Assembly (NCBI GenBank): GCA_001986395.2
Contig: MQVO02000062.1
Location: 1 to 64,000 of the forward strand
Length of the DNA: 64,000 bases
Reading direction: 5' to 3'
DNA from: Irpex lacteus
Lineage: Eukaryota; Basidiomycota; Agaricomycetes; Polyporales; Irpicaceae
Below the pieces are notes generated by a model, which searched no databases, was not told the DNA's origin, and saw only the letters and a program-made list of their open reading frames with translations. Of this stretch, positions 1-13,058 are shown piece after piece (position 1 is the first letter of the stretch; every line of letters starts with the position of its first letter). Made by a program: the position numbers and the translations under genes.

Positions 1-3000
1 GAGATCCTGGCTGTATAACGGCAAGGAGAACGCCGGCTGCACACCAACAGGGGGCGTATTATTGTCTTGCTGTTGCTGTTGCTGTTGTTGTTGCTGCTGT
101 TGACGATAGTTCTGTACCCGCTTTGTCCCTGCGAGCAGACGCTCGTCAAGGTGAGGGGATGGTTCTTGCGATGCTGGCGAAGGTTCTTCCTCGCGTGATC
201 GTTTATGTTTGTTGGATTGGCATTGCGCAGGTAATGGTAGATCTCCGACGTTCGCCAAATCATGGAGGATGTCCCTGCAATACATGTCAACAATAGCTCG
301 CTTATAGGCCAAGTCATGTGTCGCTCACCATATTCGTCCGGAACTGAACCATCTGAATAAAACTAAATCAACGATCACGCTACGTGGCTCAAATAAGATC
401 TGACGTACCGTGGCTCCATGGCCTTCACGATGTTCATCACCTTGTGTACTTCCTGCATCTCCCGCATCGACTCCGCGGACGTACTCGATTTCTTGTTACC
501 CCATATGTTGAGCAGGAGAACAATACCTGAGCTGAGAAGAGCGTACTGCTACGGTATCGTCAGCGTGTCCGAATAATGTCCGAACTCATGTAACACACCT
601 CATGCATATGAGAAGTAATGTGATTGCGAGCCCAAGCCTCGTCCAAGACATGAATGCACGAACGGGCGGCGTTCGTGCAGATTGCCAAAGACGGGAAAGA
701 CAGAGGAGATGGTTTACGAGGAGATGGTATGAATGGCCTGTGTACTACAATCTGGATAGTGTAGTACGCCGCGTAGAGGCATGCAGACTGGCAGAGGAAG
801 ATTTCGTCTTCCATCCTCGGGTTCCAGCGAACTGAATAAGAGAGTAAATCATATGTGACGTTTTAGCACAAAACGAATACGCACGATGAGGTGGTAGGCT
901 ATCAATCCACTTGTTCAGTGCCGAGTCTATCTCAGCTACGATTCGTTGCTGCCAGTCTTCACCGACAAGGCCTAAGAGCGCCTTCGACTTGTTGATAGAA
1001 TACTGTCGTGGAATGTGAAGGTGAGCGAGTCAATAACGTCGAGATGGGGACTTACGATTGTACGAAGGGCGAATGCATGGATTTGAGACAACCGTAACAA
1101 GCAGTTGAAAAATATTGCCTTTGAGGGCTTGTCCGGAGGTTGTTTGAAAGCTTGTTCGGGGTCAGGATGCACCCAATACTCGTCATCACAGACTATAGGC
1201 AAATCAACGTCGAAACTGAAACAATATTTCCATCAGCTACGCCATTTTCTTGCTGTAAAGATGAAAACGCACTCTTCGTCTTGTATACCACACGGTCGAC
1301 CGAGCACTGACGAATGTAGGCGATCGAGCTGTACTAATGCCCTACAAAGATAAGATTAGTTATTAACATATAACAAGGCGGACGATAATCACCAAAAGGC
1401 GCGTTTGCGGAGCTCCTCTTCAACAGTGGGTACTGGCCCGTACGCCTTTTTCCTGTGTACTCCCATACTTTGAGCCATTCGAAGCCCAAGTCCAGCACTA
1501 TTCCACGGCATGCCTGGCGTCGGTGTCCCCCATCCATAGATAGCGGCGAGCTGTGCCCATAGACTAGTGAGAATGACGACGTTCTGGGAGATAATAAAAC
1601 TACGCACATAGCACACCTGCAAATCATACAAGTTTGGTGGCAAAAATGACATCGCCAGCCTTGACCGCTGAACCTGAATAAACCACATCCATCCGGCCGA
1701 GTGCCATGTCTTCTCTGAGTCAGACTTGCCACTCTCGCGCTGACTAGCCGCCTCCTCTTCCAGTAGTACTCGCGGATCCTCGCTGAACCGGGCACCCAGA
1801 GCGCACACCATCATCACTACGGAGCCAAATCCAGGGTCGCGGAGGTGTAGGCCATCCTTTATACCTTGTACGAATGTTGGGCGATGCAGGAGGGGGCAGT
1901 AGGTGTTGTAATGCAAGAAGTAAAGCGGAACGAGCTCCGCTATCAAGTCCGCAGGAGGGAAAGTGAAGTCGTAGTGCTCGTTCATTGCTTCGAGCACCCA
2001 CTGTTGGACATAAACTTAGCGAGAAAGACGTGACGGTTTAACTGAACTTACCGAAACTTCCTGCCAGTATTCTAACCGCCTATTTGCGAGGAGCCTTGGC
2101 ATGTTCAAAAATGTATCTGTTCGCGCTGAACTAGGAACCTCTTTACCCTTTCCCTTCCCATAATCGCTCGATGATGCAGAGGTCTGTTGGGGGGTAGGCT
2201 CGCCAGCCGATATGGTCGTCGGACCGCCCACTACATATTCCTGCTTGGACTCCAAAGCCGCTTGCAGAAACATCATGCTGCTCGATTTCCCTAGGAAACT
2301 CTCGTGATGGATATGTAGATTTTCAAAGTTTTTGGCGAGATTGTTACGAGCGGAGATTTCGTCGTCCGATGGGTCGAATTCCGGCTCGAAGTCGTTCATA
2401 TCCATGGCGGTGACTGGTGAGAGTGGTGACATGATAGACGATGGAGGTTGACTGGCGGGTGGTCGAGGACTTCCGCTGGCACTGCTCGGCTCCGCGAAGG
2501 GACTTGAGCCGGTTACGATGCGATTGAGGTCGTCGGATAATTCAGCATCGGGATAGAGAGCTCTATACTTGTTCAACAGTGTACGCATCTCCGACATCTG
2601 TGTTTCGAGGCTCTCCAGGTACCTCAACAGTGAAAGGGATAAGCAAAATTAGCACAAAAAGAATATATGGACCCTTACCCCGAATCCGGTACTCGTTTCT
2701 GGGCTCAATATGAGGACATCTCATGCCACGAACTTACAGAAGCACTTACAGGGGCTGACTGAACATATGTGCACTTGTACTTGAAAGTAATACAGTTTGT
2801 GCAGACGCCATTTGGCATCTGACCGCCATCGCCTGTGAAAGTTCAGAGGGCCGTCTGATTGATATACATCGGACAAGCAAGTGCTTACAACGGACTATAT
2901 ACAAAAATCCATCGGTCAGCGGATGCATGTAATCAAAGCCGAGACCTTACCTTTCCTGCGCCGACACATATCGCAGGCACGCATACGCCTACGTTTCTTC

Positions 3001-3047
3001 CGTCCCTGAGAAAGCGTGATGGAGGCATCCTCCTCTGCGGAAGACAT
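1..3047 (-). CDS. Zn2Cys6 fungal transcription factor (C-terminus beyond window)
   Basis: This is a nuclear sequence-specific transcription regulator of the fungal Zn2Cys6 class; the target genes are unknown. Exons by eye: 3047-2951, 2894-2889, 2832-2750, 2698-2679, 2622-2052, 2000-1393, 1341-1273, 1215-1056, 1002-885, 831-599, 545-409, 352-329 and 274-<1, giving about 800 codons in phase. Residues 23-61 hold the zinc cluster with spacing CX2CX6CX9CX2CX6C (ACDMCRRRKVRCDGG then CTNC), next to a basic KKRRRMR stretch. It is followed by the linker KRVPDSGYLESLE and a coiled-coil-like segment. The fungal_trans region (PF04082 type) begins near LVPLYFLHYNTYCPLLHRP and includes RAFWALVQLDRL, LGRPCGIQDEDFDVDLP and CDDEYW. 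A 13-glutamine run lies near the left edge. The start is the only ATG giving MSSAEEDAS just before the cluster. The 6-nt exon 2 supplies V-R of the cluster. Identity as a class is certain; the specific orthologue is not. Confidence 0.93.
67..105 (-). repeat. Polyglutamine-coding CAA/CAG tract (13 Gln)
   Basis: Thirteen consecutive CAA/CAG codons are read on the minus strand within the last visible exon of the Zn2Cys6 gene. CAA and CAG are mixed, so this is an interrupted trinucleotide tract. Such tracts are common in activation regions of fungal regulators. Confidence 0.9.
2889..2894 (-). other. 6-nt microexon of the Zn2Cys6 gene
   Basis: The minus strand reads tatag|TCCGTT|gtaagc. Skipping these six bases leaves the cluster as CRRRK-GDGG without its third cysteine context. 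Including them gives K-V-R-C-D-G with all six cysteines spaced canonically. Both flanking introns (2950-2895 and 2888-2833) have GT-AG ends. Confidence 0.88.
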
Positions 3048-3564
3048 TGCAATTACAGAGTAGGCTGAGTTACGGGGGGCGCGGATAGACGACTTGACGG
3101 TTATTGGTCAACCAAGTATAATATATGGCCATGCGCACTCCTAAGCACTTACGAATCATTCTCGGCACCGGACTAAAGCGCGCGTCGGCCTCCGACAAAG
3201 GGCTGTATAACTGCGGAGACTGCGGCTGCTGTTGTATTCGTGGCCACACAATTTTTCAAACATGATTTTGGACAGTTGAGGCGTTGACCAGAATCTTCAA
3301 GGACTTTCTCTGGGCACTAATCTAACGGAGTTGGAACCGCGTGGCGTTTCGGCATGGCTGGCTGACCATATATAGTGTGCCATCACTGGCGGACTTCTAA
3401 TTCCTTCCCGTCTCTCCCTTGCAGGAAGATTCAGGATCACTCGAACTCCTTCGAGAGAGTCCTACGATAGTCGGTAACATGATGTTGGTTAATTACAAGC
3501 AACGCAATTCAGACGGCAATGCACTATCGGAACCGTGGTGCTAGAGTCATACACACGTAGTCAA
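3048..3564. other. Intergenic: promoter of the Zn2Cys6 gene and 3' flank of UTP10
   Basis: No open frame with family resemblance was seen. It must contain the promoter of the leftward Zn2Cys6 gene and the terminator region of UTP10, which is transcribed in the same direction. No clear TATA box was identified. Confidence 0.5.
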
Positions 3565-6500
3565 TCAGACGTCGATACGGCCGGCAATGCTTTCGACAGC
3601 ATTTTTGAGGCGATGGGCTTCGCGAACTACGCTGTCGTTGTCGTCTTCGGCGCACTCAGCCACAAAGGTTGCCGTTTCAGGTGCGAAGCCTGTCGTGCGC
3701 GATCAGTTTTGTTATGAAAGAACGGCATCCATAAACTGCGGAGAACTCACCGATCAACTTTCCTCCGTGTGCTTGCCATAAAGCCTCGCTACAAGACAAC
3801 GCATAGATGCGCACACGGGCATCGTCAGAACGAGTGTGCATGAGAACTTCCAGGTTCAAAGATTTGAGCGTCGATGGATCATTGATAACTTCCGCCAACG
3901 CGACCAAGCACTCTCGCAGCGAATCGCGTAGTTCAGACGAGCTCGGCGACAGACTGATAGGTATCTGAGTCACGATGGGGGCAACCAATTGACGCAGCTT
4001 GTCTTCTCTCCAGAATGCTGTGTTGCCCGGTTTATTAAACTTCGATTTGATGTGAGTGTATGAGAGAACCAACCTCCTTCGTCGTGAGAACACGATTTAC
4101 GCAACGTCTCAATTACTGCGGACCACAAGGCGACGTCAGACACCCCCTTCTTGAATTCGTTGAGAAGGTCGATCAAGGGTGGTAGCAAGAAGGTCATGTA
4201 GGGAGTCATCAAGGACTGAAGAGAAGGTCGAGTGAGTCAGTGTGGTCTTAACCGAAGATTTACGATGCGGACCTTGAAGTAATCCAGCAAAGCATCGTAA
4301 AGGTGCAACAAAACGAGCTTCCTGCCTTCATTCGCATCTAGAACGACGGTCAGCGCACTCAACCGATTTGAAACCTCCGAAGCTTACCGGAACTGGTAAA
4401 AGCCCAATCAAATAGCTTGCGGAATAATGGCTTGAAGGTAGCTTCGTTGAGCTTGACAACGATTTCTACAAACGCGGGGATTGCATCGCCTTCCACCTAT
4501 GATGCACCATATTCAGCTGCGGATTACATTTTATACTCTGGGATGGCACGACTAACCACCGATCGTATCTCTGTGTTCGATGCCCACAGCTGGAAAATCT
4601 CAAGGAACGTCTTGAACAAGGTACGCAGGTACTCAGGCAGTGCCCCGCGATCGGTATGCTGTATTGCCCGGCGCAGCACAAAGAGATATCCAGAGATCTT
4701 CCGTGGCTCAGGCTGGGGAAACCTCAGATCCTTGACGTTCCCCATGGGCGAATTACGTACCTGATCGGCGCTCAAGCGCGCCCATAGATCACACATTGTG
4801 GGCAGCAGAACCTTCGTGGGAGCACGCTTGGCAAGAGTCTTGACGAAAGTTGACAGTGGTGTCTGACTTCCAGCCTCGTGTTGCTCGAGGTAAAGCTCAA
4901 CAATGAGAAGGAAGTCCCCGCTACTCCAGAAGCTAGGGATAGTGACCAATAGAGCATGCAGCACGGTTATAGCTTCCGGCTGTGCGTGTTTTTCTTCCTC
5001 GCTGAGGATGCTTGCACATTCCTTCACGATATCCTTGAAGTACGGAATCATACGAGGACCAAGCTTTCGACTGTGATCATAAAGTCAACACCGAAGAGAG
5101 AGAACTAGCCTGCGATGACGTACATCAAGGTCGACAGAACATGCAAAACTGCGGGGATTGTCTTCCGCTGCTGTGCGGCGCCTATGATGAGAGGAACTGT
5201 GGTTGTCAAGGAGTGTTCTTCGCCAGCGCTCATGGTGTCCGTAAGGGCCTCCAGTGCACGCAAAGCTGCTTGCAGAAGGCTGTCGTTCGCAGACGGCAAA
5301 AGTTTCTTGACGTTCTCCACCAATTTGACAATGGTGGCGCGCAGTTCTTGTCTAACCTTCTCGGAAATGTTCCCAATCTGGTCTGCGAGGACGTCAAATG
5401 CAGCTTTCTGAATCTGCGTGATCAAATGAACATCAAACAGTATACAATTTTGTTATTGTGCGATGCACATACCTGCGGCTGCCCAGACTCTACGACTGCG
5501 AGAACTCCGTGTACGAAGTCCTTGGCCGACATGATCTTGAGGGTATCCGACACTGCGCCGTGTGCTATACTAGCAAGCTGGTCCATTGAAGCCTGTGCAA
5601 GGGCGTCCTTCTTGGCCACTGCGAGATCTAGCAGTAAGGAAAGAATCGTGGCAGTCGAATCCGATCCAGGAGACGACGCAGTGGACATTTGCTGCAGGCC
5701 GAGAGACACGAAGGTGACGATGGCTTGCGCTTGCCTTCTTGGCAAGTGTGAAGATGAACCACGTTCATCATCGATTCTGTTGATAAGGAAGTGTTAACAT
5801 ACGAGACTAGCCAAACAACAGCATCGAACATACGGAGAAGGCTCTAGGAAGGTTTTTTCAGCGGGCGCAAGTTGAAGGTCTGACTCGATCAACCGAAGAG
5901 ACTCTTGCAACATCTCTACGAATGTCTGGAGACCGGTGAGTACATTGAAGAGCAATGTCGGTGAAGTAACATACTGCGGTTTGTGTTGCAGTATCGAAAC
6001 GCGCTAGCACGCTGAGTCCGAGCGAGAAGGATACAGCGACCTCCTCCAGATTCTGCCGCACCACCCTGTTGGACATCTTGTCTACAAGGAGGAGCAAAAC
6101 AGCAGAAAGGAAATCGCTAGGTCCCAGAACCTCAACGAGGTGCGTGAAGAAACTATTTTTAGATTAGCATAGTTATCAGCGAAGGCATTGGCAAACGAAC
6201 CTGATCCTTCTGTGCCGTGGAATGTGGTTGAAGGCGTCTGTGAATATGCGAAGGAACATGCGAGAAGCTATATGCAAATCAAGCTTCTTTGTATGTTTGG
6301 CCTTCAGTGATGTAGTCATGACGGGTACGATGCTGTCAATCGTCTTAAAAAGGAGAACAGCAGTCGTCAGTCGACGTTCCATGATAGATGAGTATTTAGC
6401 TTCAGACCTTTCGGACGACGTTGAAACTGTAAGAATCGTCACGATGGAAGACGTTCGAGCCCATGAACGTGAAAACAGGCATCACAGTCTGTAGCACGGC

Positions 6501-9500
6501 TTCCGGTACCAGTTTGGCCAGGCTGGCTATAAGCAATAGTGCTTGATTGAACGTTTGCGGGTTCTCTGAGACTGTATTACGCAGCGATCAGTTAACGAAG
6601 ACTGAGTCCACAGTAGTGGTTGAGTTTACCTCGTATCAACTCGACAAGAGTGTCAATCCTGGCCGTCTGCAGGCTCTTTCCACTCTCGACCTGACGGCAG
6701 TCAGTAATCACGTCTAGACAGTAGAGCAACAGAACGAACAGGTATGTTGGTCACGACATTGTCTATTGCAGACAGCAGCAGCTGTTCCACGTATGTCTTA
6801 TCCGCAGGTGTAGCGGATCCATCTCCGATTGTCTTGTTCAGAGTATCCAACAATACGGTCACAAGGTCAGGAGAACCGGGAAGTGGTTTAGCACCCAGAA
6901 CTTCGACCAGGACCGTTAACGAAGAGTAATCGTGACTTTCGGCGCCACTGCGAGATGATGGTCAGCATAGATAGCTCATTCGTTACCTGTAAAACTCACC
7001 TTTCCACTCTAGCACGTTTCGCAGCACGTTGCGATTCGTCACCACCTGCTGGTTGTAAAGCGGAAAGCAAGTGGCTGATCACAGCAGCCTCGGTTATCAG
7101 AGTGATTAGAAGGGCCTTGCACTCAGCAGCCTGCTTCATATCTGAGTATCTAGTCACAAATATTGACGAGGGGCACTTACGATTTCTGGGCTTTGCTGTG
7201 CCAACTCCAACAAGATCCTACAAACCTCTACCTTCCGATCAAGGCGAAGCTTGACGAACAAACCAGAGCTCAATGCACCAGTAACAGCGGACCGCGCCGT
7301 ACTGGACACTCCTACGTAACAAGTCAGGCATGTGTAGATGATGTCACTAGGTATGCAACGAACCTTGCATGAACACGAAACGTAAGACTTTCGTGTACGT
7401 CTCCCACGAGGAATCCTTTGCATCGTTCAAGCTAGTGCCCAGTGTCTCGTCTGCAGACGCAAGCAACAACGCCAGTACCTCGTCGCCGAGAGCGGACGCC
7501 GTACCACTGACAGCAGCATCGATTGCAGGCTTGAGAGTACGGAACTTAACCACATTGCGTATACCCTGGGTAATTTTCAAGACGACGAGCTGTATTGCGG
7601 GGAGCGAGCTCGCCGTTACGTGTGACAGAAGATAGCAAAGCACGCGTTGCTTGAATCTATCATGACAACAACCATTAGCTGTTAGCGAAAATTGACCCTG
7701 TTAGAAGACTCACGCTGCATCTTTCTTGCCATCCGCCTTCAGCGGCGCAAGAAGATCTTGATGCAAATTCGCAAGATAGCTCGGATCGTTCTGGATATGC
7801 TGTCTCGAGTGCTGAAGCGCTTGGATGTATCTGCAGAAATCAGGCCAGTCGAGGTACTGAAGGTGAACTACGAGAAAATAAAGAGATGGATCAGCTATTG
7901 ACGAGATGCTGACATGGAAATGAATTCTTACCCGACGCGGAGCCATATATGGCATCGAAACCATATACAGAAACCGGCTTCTGCGCCTGAGAGAGCCTGA
8001 GTAGCACCGTCACAACCTCCACTGCAGCGTCGCGCACACGTCGATCGCTATCTGACATCGCTACTAGTAGCGCAGGCACGATCACCTGGAAGTCGACGAA
8101 CCGCTGAGTGGAGAAATGTGCTTCCAGGTAGGCGACGGCATGTCGAAGGGCGGCATAACGCGTAGTGCCCGCGGAGGTGGCGTCAAGCCAGATGCCCGTT
8201 AAAAACTTCAGTACGTCATCTCCGAGACTGCTGACCAGTGTCCGAATGATGTGAGCTGATACGACGGGGAGTGAGGCGGTGGAGTTGCCCAAAGCATATA
8301 GTGAGCGAGTGAGCTGGACATAACGCTCGGTAGGGGTTGTCTGAGGTTTGAAATGAGTGCTCGCGAACGGTATCATCAATGCAAATGATTGAAGCTTACT
8401 GGAGAGAGGCAAGGAGACAACCAGTCGATGGCAGTGCCGCTCTCAGGCCTTCTCACACCGGCCATCGCCGTCACCAACGCAATTTGCAAACGATGGAGGG
8501 TACCACGCTTAGTCGGTTTCAGCACCACCGCTGTAGCCAAACTGAGATCGTGCAAAAACTAAATTTGTCGAGATGAGAAGTCAGTTGATCTGAGTTCCAC
8601 TGCGTGCAGAGAAAGCAAGAGCAACACGTACGACTTGCAGGTTGTTTGTACCCCTCATAAAGTCATCCACGCCTTCCAGCGTGGTAAGCTGCATGGCCTT
8701 CAGAATATCATCCGCGACTTCTACTTGACGAGAGCCCGAAACGCGAGTAAGCAACGCGCGGCAAATGAGGTATGCGAGACCCTTTGAGTGAGCGTTGGTG
8801 CTCTCCAGCTGGCCGAGTAGGAACCGGAAGTGAGCGTCAAACGACGAAGAGCTGAAGATGTTTTCTGCATTCAAATCCAGGTCAGTTGGTCATAGCATTC
8901 GGTATATAGACACGGTCCAGCACGTACCAGCAATCTTCGACGCCAAAGCAATATTTACATCCGCCATGGTCTTCGTAGCATCGTACGAGCTCCCAACCTC
9001 TTCCTCGGTGGGCTGCTGATCTCCCTTTGCCTTCGCCTCCTCCCACCTAACAGCTTCCACACACCCCGCAATGAACTCGTGATGCGAGATGGTGCTTCCC
9101 ACCGCTTGTCCCTCCTTCTCACTAGCTTCAATAACCTCCCACACAAGAGCGACACTCTTCTGGCGAGGCTTAGAGAAAAGAAGGTGCGGGAAGAGGATTT
9201 CGTGGACTATCCGGTTCTTGAGACCTTGAACCTCGATGTCTTCCGACCCATGGAGAGAAGGATAGAAGTGATTTGTCAGGAAGCTCAAGTGCGATCGGAG
9301 AAGCGCCCTGCTTGGAGCAGTAGAGGACGAGCTTAGCACCTGCGCAACTTGACCAACGTATCCTTCCTTGTCGGTCTTCAGAATGTTGAGCAGCTCTACT
9401 GGATGGGAGTACAAGGCTTCTACAACAGAGGCGTTGGCGTCTTGAAGCCGAGCTAGGAGTGCCGAGTGAATGGCCGTCTGTGAATCGACACAGTTAATAA

Positions 9501-11433
9501 ACAAGCTCTCTGACGTAACGAGAAGCTTCGAACTCACAATGTCCAAACCCGTAAGGTCCCCGGATGTCAAACTGTCATAGAGCCCCCTCACTGCACGTGC
9601 GCGAACAGTTGCATCCGCATTGACGGTCGCAACGACCAAATCCTCCTCTTGCCTGACCTCCCCAGCGGCTGCACCAGCTTGAGGCAGTTGAACGGACAAA
9701 GACAACAACAGCTGCTCCACATGGTTCTTATCCGTCTCTGCCTCTTGCTCTTCGCCATTGGGCGTGGAAAGTGCCTCTTGGAATGCTCTCTGTAAAGTGG
9801 TGGGGTGCCTCTGATGTATGTGCACCAGCAACGAGCGAGCTCTCGCTTGAACCTGGCTTGCGTTACCAGTGGCGTCGGTTGGCTCTGTGGTATGGGGAGA
9901 GTGTAGGGAGAGGAGAATCAGCCCGCTTGTCATGGAGTGAAGGATAGTCTGTGGAATCTCGTTGACGTTGGAAGTCACCAAAGAGGTGAGGATACCGAAT
10001 GCGCGTTCGTCGTCCAAACTGTGGAATATCAGAATTAAGCAACTAGAAATGAGGAAAATGAAGGACGTACCGAGAAAGGAGGTTTTGAACCAGTGGGGCA
10101 ACGAACTTCTCTGTACCGGCATACTTCAGAAGTTCCTTCAACTCTAAATCCACCCCACTAACGTGTTTCGTTGTAAGTTCAGAATACAACAGTGCAAAGC
10201 GAAGCCAGAAAAACGCACTTTAACGCTAGAACGGCCTTCACTACACTTCGTGATATCGCAGCATCTGGAACCGACGCCTGAGCAGCACATATGCTCCCTA
10301 GCGTTCGTAGAACCTGGGTAGTGGACACAAGTTTGGCGCACGAGGTGACGGCTTTCAGTATGGTAGTAAGAGCGTCCGCGGAAAGGGGATACGTGTGTGA
10401 TAATGCAGACAGGAGGAGGTACGAGGAGAGCTATTATATGTCAGAGAGCGCCAGAAGTTGATATGCGAAGAAACATACTCACGATTACTTCTGCGACCAA
10501 TGCTTGTTTTTGGGATTGCTTTTGTACATCCGGTTTCGAGTTTGAGCACTCTTGCAAAGGTTGAATGGCGGAGGGGAGCAACCAAGCAAGGGTCGCTTCC
10601 GCCGAAGAGTCGTTTTTCTGGACTTTGGTTTTGTGTACTGTTCTCTTGACGAACTCGAGGAGCACGCCGACATGGAAAGCAATGAGTGGGCGGTGTAGGG
10701 TGTTTGTGCCTAAAGCGATAGACGAAGGCAGAAGAGATGCTACAAAGCGAGCAAAGTCGGTGTTGTCGGGTTTCGTCATGATGTCAACCAGTGCGGTGTG
10801 TGTTAGAGGACTAGAGGTCGTCTTGTAAGGTAGCAAGGCGGAGAATTTGGATTCCGCTCTGTGTGATAATGAATATGGCTTTTGAACCGAGTGAAAATCT
10901 TCGTACGCACTTTATGTCCAGTATGGAGAGCATTTTCTTGAAATGAGGTGATTCCTGGTAGGGCAGGAATACTGCGAGAACGACCTCAATGTTGAATTCA
11001 TTGACCCTGACACGAAAGGTGAGTGTTGCTACGATTAAAATCTGCGACATATTACGCACCTGAATCGCCGTACAAGCCACTCGATGACTTTACTGGCTGG
11101 GGCTTCCAATAAGTAAGGACCCAGCAAAGGTAATAATCCACCAATTGCGACATCCAGCTGTTTGTTTGCTTCAGCGGTAAGCAGAGTCCTGTCCGTTACT
11201 TTCGCAGCGTCGGACAATAGAGCATCTTCGTAGTCTGAGATAGTTGGTTGGATAGATTTCAGGCGTTGAAAGCCGTTGACACCGAGTGCATGGATTGAGT
11301 CGAGATCGTGCTGGTCGGCCTCGCGGGGAGTGAATAGATACGATTGAGTGGGCTGTCGGCGAGACCTGTCGACGAGCAAAGATGCGTTTAATGATGCGCC
11401 CTGAGCCAGCTGCCTGGCGAGGCTCGACGCCAT
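3565..11433 (-). CDS. UTP10: UTP10 / HEATR1-like U3 snoRNP-associated HEAT-repeat protein
   Basis: UTP10 is a very large HEAT-repeat scaffold of the t-UTP subcomplex of the small-subunit processome. It acts in the nucleolus in pre-18S rRNA transcription and processing. The N-terminus [15 protein letters not shown], the segment SYLFTPREA, the [15 protein letters not shown] region and [10 protein letters not shown] match the UTP10 N-terminal signature. HEAT-like helical repeats follow across some 7.9 kb broken by many short introns, giving roughly 2,000 residues, typical for the family. Near the C-terminus are [27 protein letters not shown] and [14 protein letters not shown]. The last exon, reached through an intron after KLIG, reads [18 protein letters not shown] and stops at 3567-3565. 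Transcription is leftward. The gene looks intact, but not every intron boundary was checked. It is the most conserved anchor in the left third of the window. Confidence 0.93.
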
Positions 11434-12331
11434 TTTGAACAGCGATCAAACGTCGGGAGGAGGTCGTCCGGGTCGGTGGCTGAAATGAGTTGAACAGAAA
11501 AAGTTTCGGTCCAGGCTCCGGATCAGAAAACGCCACCAAGCCCAGTTTACCACTAATCGAGCCAGCGCTTGACTATCTTTGTGACAGTCACGGCGGTAGA
11601 AGACGCCCAACTCCGAGTCGGAGCTCGTGAGATTCAGTCCACTAGTGACGAGTGACGAGATGAACGTTGAACTGTAAGCTATACCACATTCCATCTATCT
11701 CGACTACCAAAACGTAAAGCTTGCACAATGCGCACAAGGCCTTAGCCTCCATAATGAACGCGTAAGCACGAGCTTTGGGCGCCGAAGCTTCAACTACGGA
11801 TGCAGGAATGGATTGACAATCTCATAGTAGCACCGAGGGGCCCCAGGCCATATCGATCTACTTACTACTAGCGCACTTTGAGGTTTGTAAAGGTATGTGC
11901 TATTTTCCGATATAAATATGCAGAACTGACGTTGCAATAGGATGCCAGACTCAATGCGCAGATTTGCTTTACTGGCAGGCACTGCTGCTGAAATTAAATA
12001 CACATTGTCTCCGTGCCGCACATCGACATGATGTCGGTCAGGCCGGAACAAGGCTTGCTGGCAATGGCGACACACAGATGTATGGATACACATATTAACG
12101 TTGGCCTAGATAACCATTTTGGTAAGTCACGCTCGTACTCCCCTCTGACGAATGGCCTACTAGTACGCGTTGCTTGCATGATTTTAATTGCTTTCCAGTC
12201 TTCAATCTGTGTTTCTATGGCTATGAAGAAACATATATAAACTGAGAGATTTCAGGCGGCCATTCCGCCAACTGTTCTGGCATTCCTACCATAGCCACAT
12301 TCCCGCCTGAATCCATTTCATCGTTGTTGCC
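11434..12331. other. Divergent intergenic region between UTP10 and family A copy 1
   Basis: This region separates the start of UTP10 (-) from family A copy 1 (+). A TATA-like TATATAA lies at 12234-12240, about 95 nt before the ATG of the rightward gene. No coding frame could be supported in the rest. Confidence 0.5.
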
Positions 12332-13058
12332 ATGCCGGTGAGCATCGCTCTTGACTCTCTGCCTTTAAGAATTTACGGACTGAATACGTGTATAGTCTCA
12401 TTCAGACGATCTCTCCATCCCGATGGTGAACCGTCATGTTATAATTCCCCAGAATGAGTACCAACCTCCGACCTCCCCCACCGATGGGTTTACTCCTGCG
12501 AATGCCATTTCCTTCAGGCATAACGGTGAACCTGGAATCCCCGTAAAAGTAGCCCTCGATTCCTGCAAACAATGCGGTGAAGATTGCGCTGGCTTGGAGG
12601 GGGGTAACGCTCTCTCTCCAATAGTTGCCACGGGCAACAAAGTCACACTGCGACTTGATGTTGGTATCGCATATCCTAAAGTTGACTGACGTACTTCTAA
12701 CCACCCTCTTGCGAAAATAGTGGCCTGGCTGCCAGCCTTGGAGCACCCAAATCAATGTCACAAGTACACATAACGGCGCAACACAGATATGCACCAAAGC
12801 TAAGCTTTCTCGTGAGATTGCCAAAGCCATCCGAACCTTCTGCGAGCCAAAAGTAAGTGTCTCATGCTTATCAGCTCATCCCACTTCGCCAAACCTTGAA
12901 TCCATTGCTTTCAACAGAAACACTACAGGTCGAATAGTTGGCAAGATTTTGACTATTTAGCACCGGGATCTATGGCGCTTGACCGACTCGTCATATTAGA
13001 ATTTAGACACGTATCGAAAGGGTCCTACCAACCTGTTCTTCTCTATCGTGTTGCATGA
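12332..13058 (+). CDS. Family A small protein, copy 1 (180 aa)
   Basis: Uncharacterised protein; no function is assigned. Exons 12332-12337, 12396-12659, 12721-12852 and 12918-13058 join in phase to 180 aa. Exon 1 is only ATG CCG before a GTGAGC donor. Exon 2 carries VIIPQNEY, ISFRHNGEPGIPVKVAL and NKVTLRLD. Exon 3 opens with WPG and contains TKAKLSREIAKAIRTF. Exon 4 has LVILEFRHVSKGSYQPVL and ends RVA-stop. The same landmarks recur at 16.3, 21.0, 58.9 and 62.2 kb, which is the main evidence that the model is real. The exon 2 donor (GAT|GTTGGT) is weak; a stronger GTATCG a few bases on would be out of frame. A TATA motif sits about 95 nt upstream of the ATG. No signal peptide or TM segment is evident. 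Confidence 0.8.

Noticed and set aside
8890..10122. 410-codon minus-strand frame starting [13 protein letters not shown]
   Set aside because: The first part reads through an intron of UTP10; the frame is a continuous UTP10 exon, not a separate gene.
12402..12830. 142-codon minus-strand frame overlapping family A copy 1
   Set aside because: The plus-strand spliced model is supported by five paralogues; the antisense frame is not.
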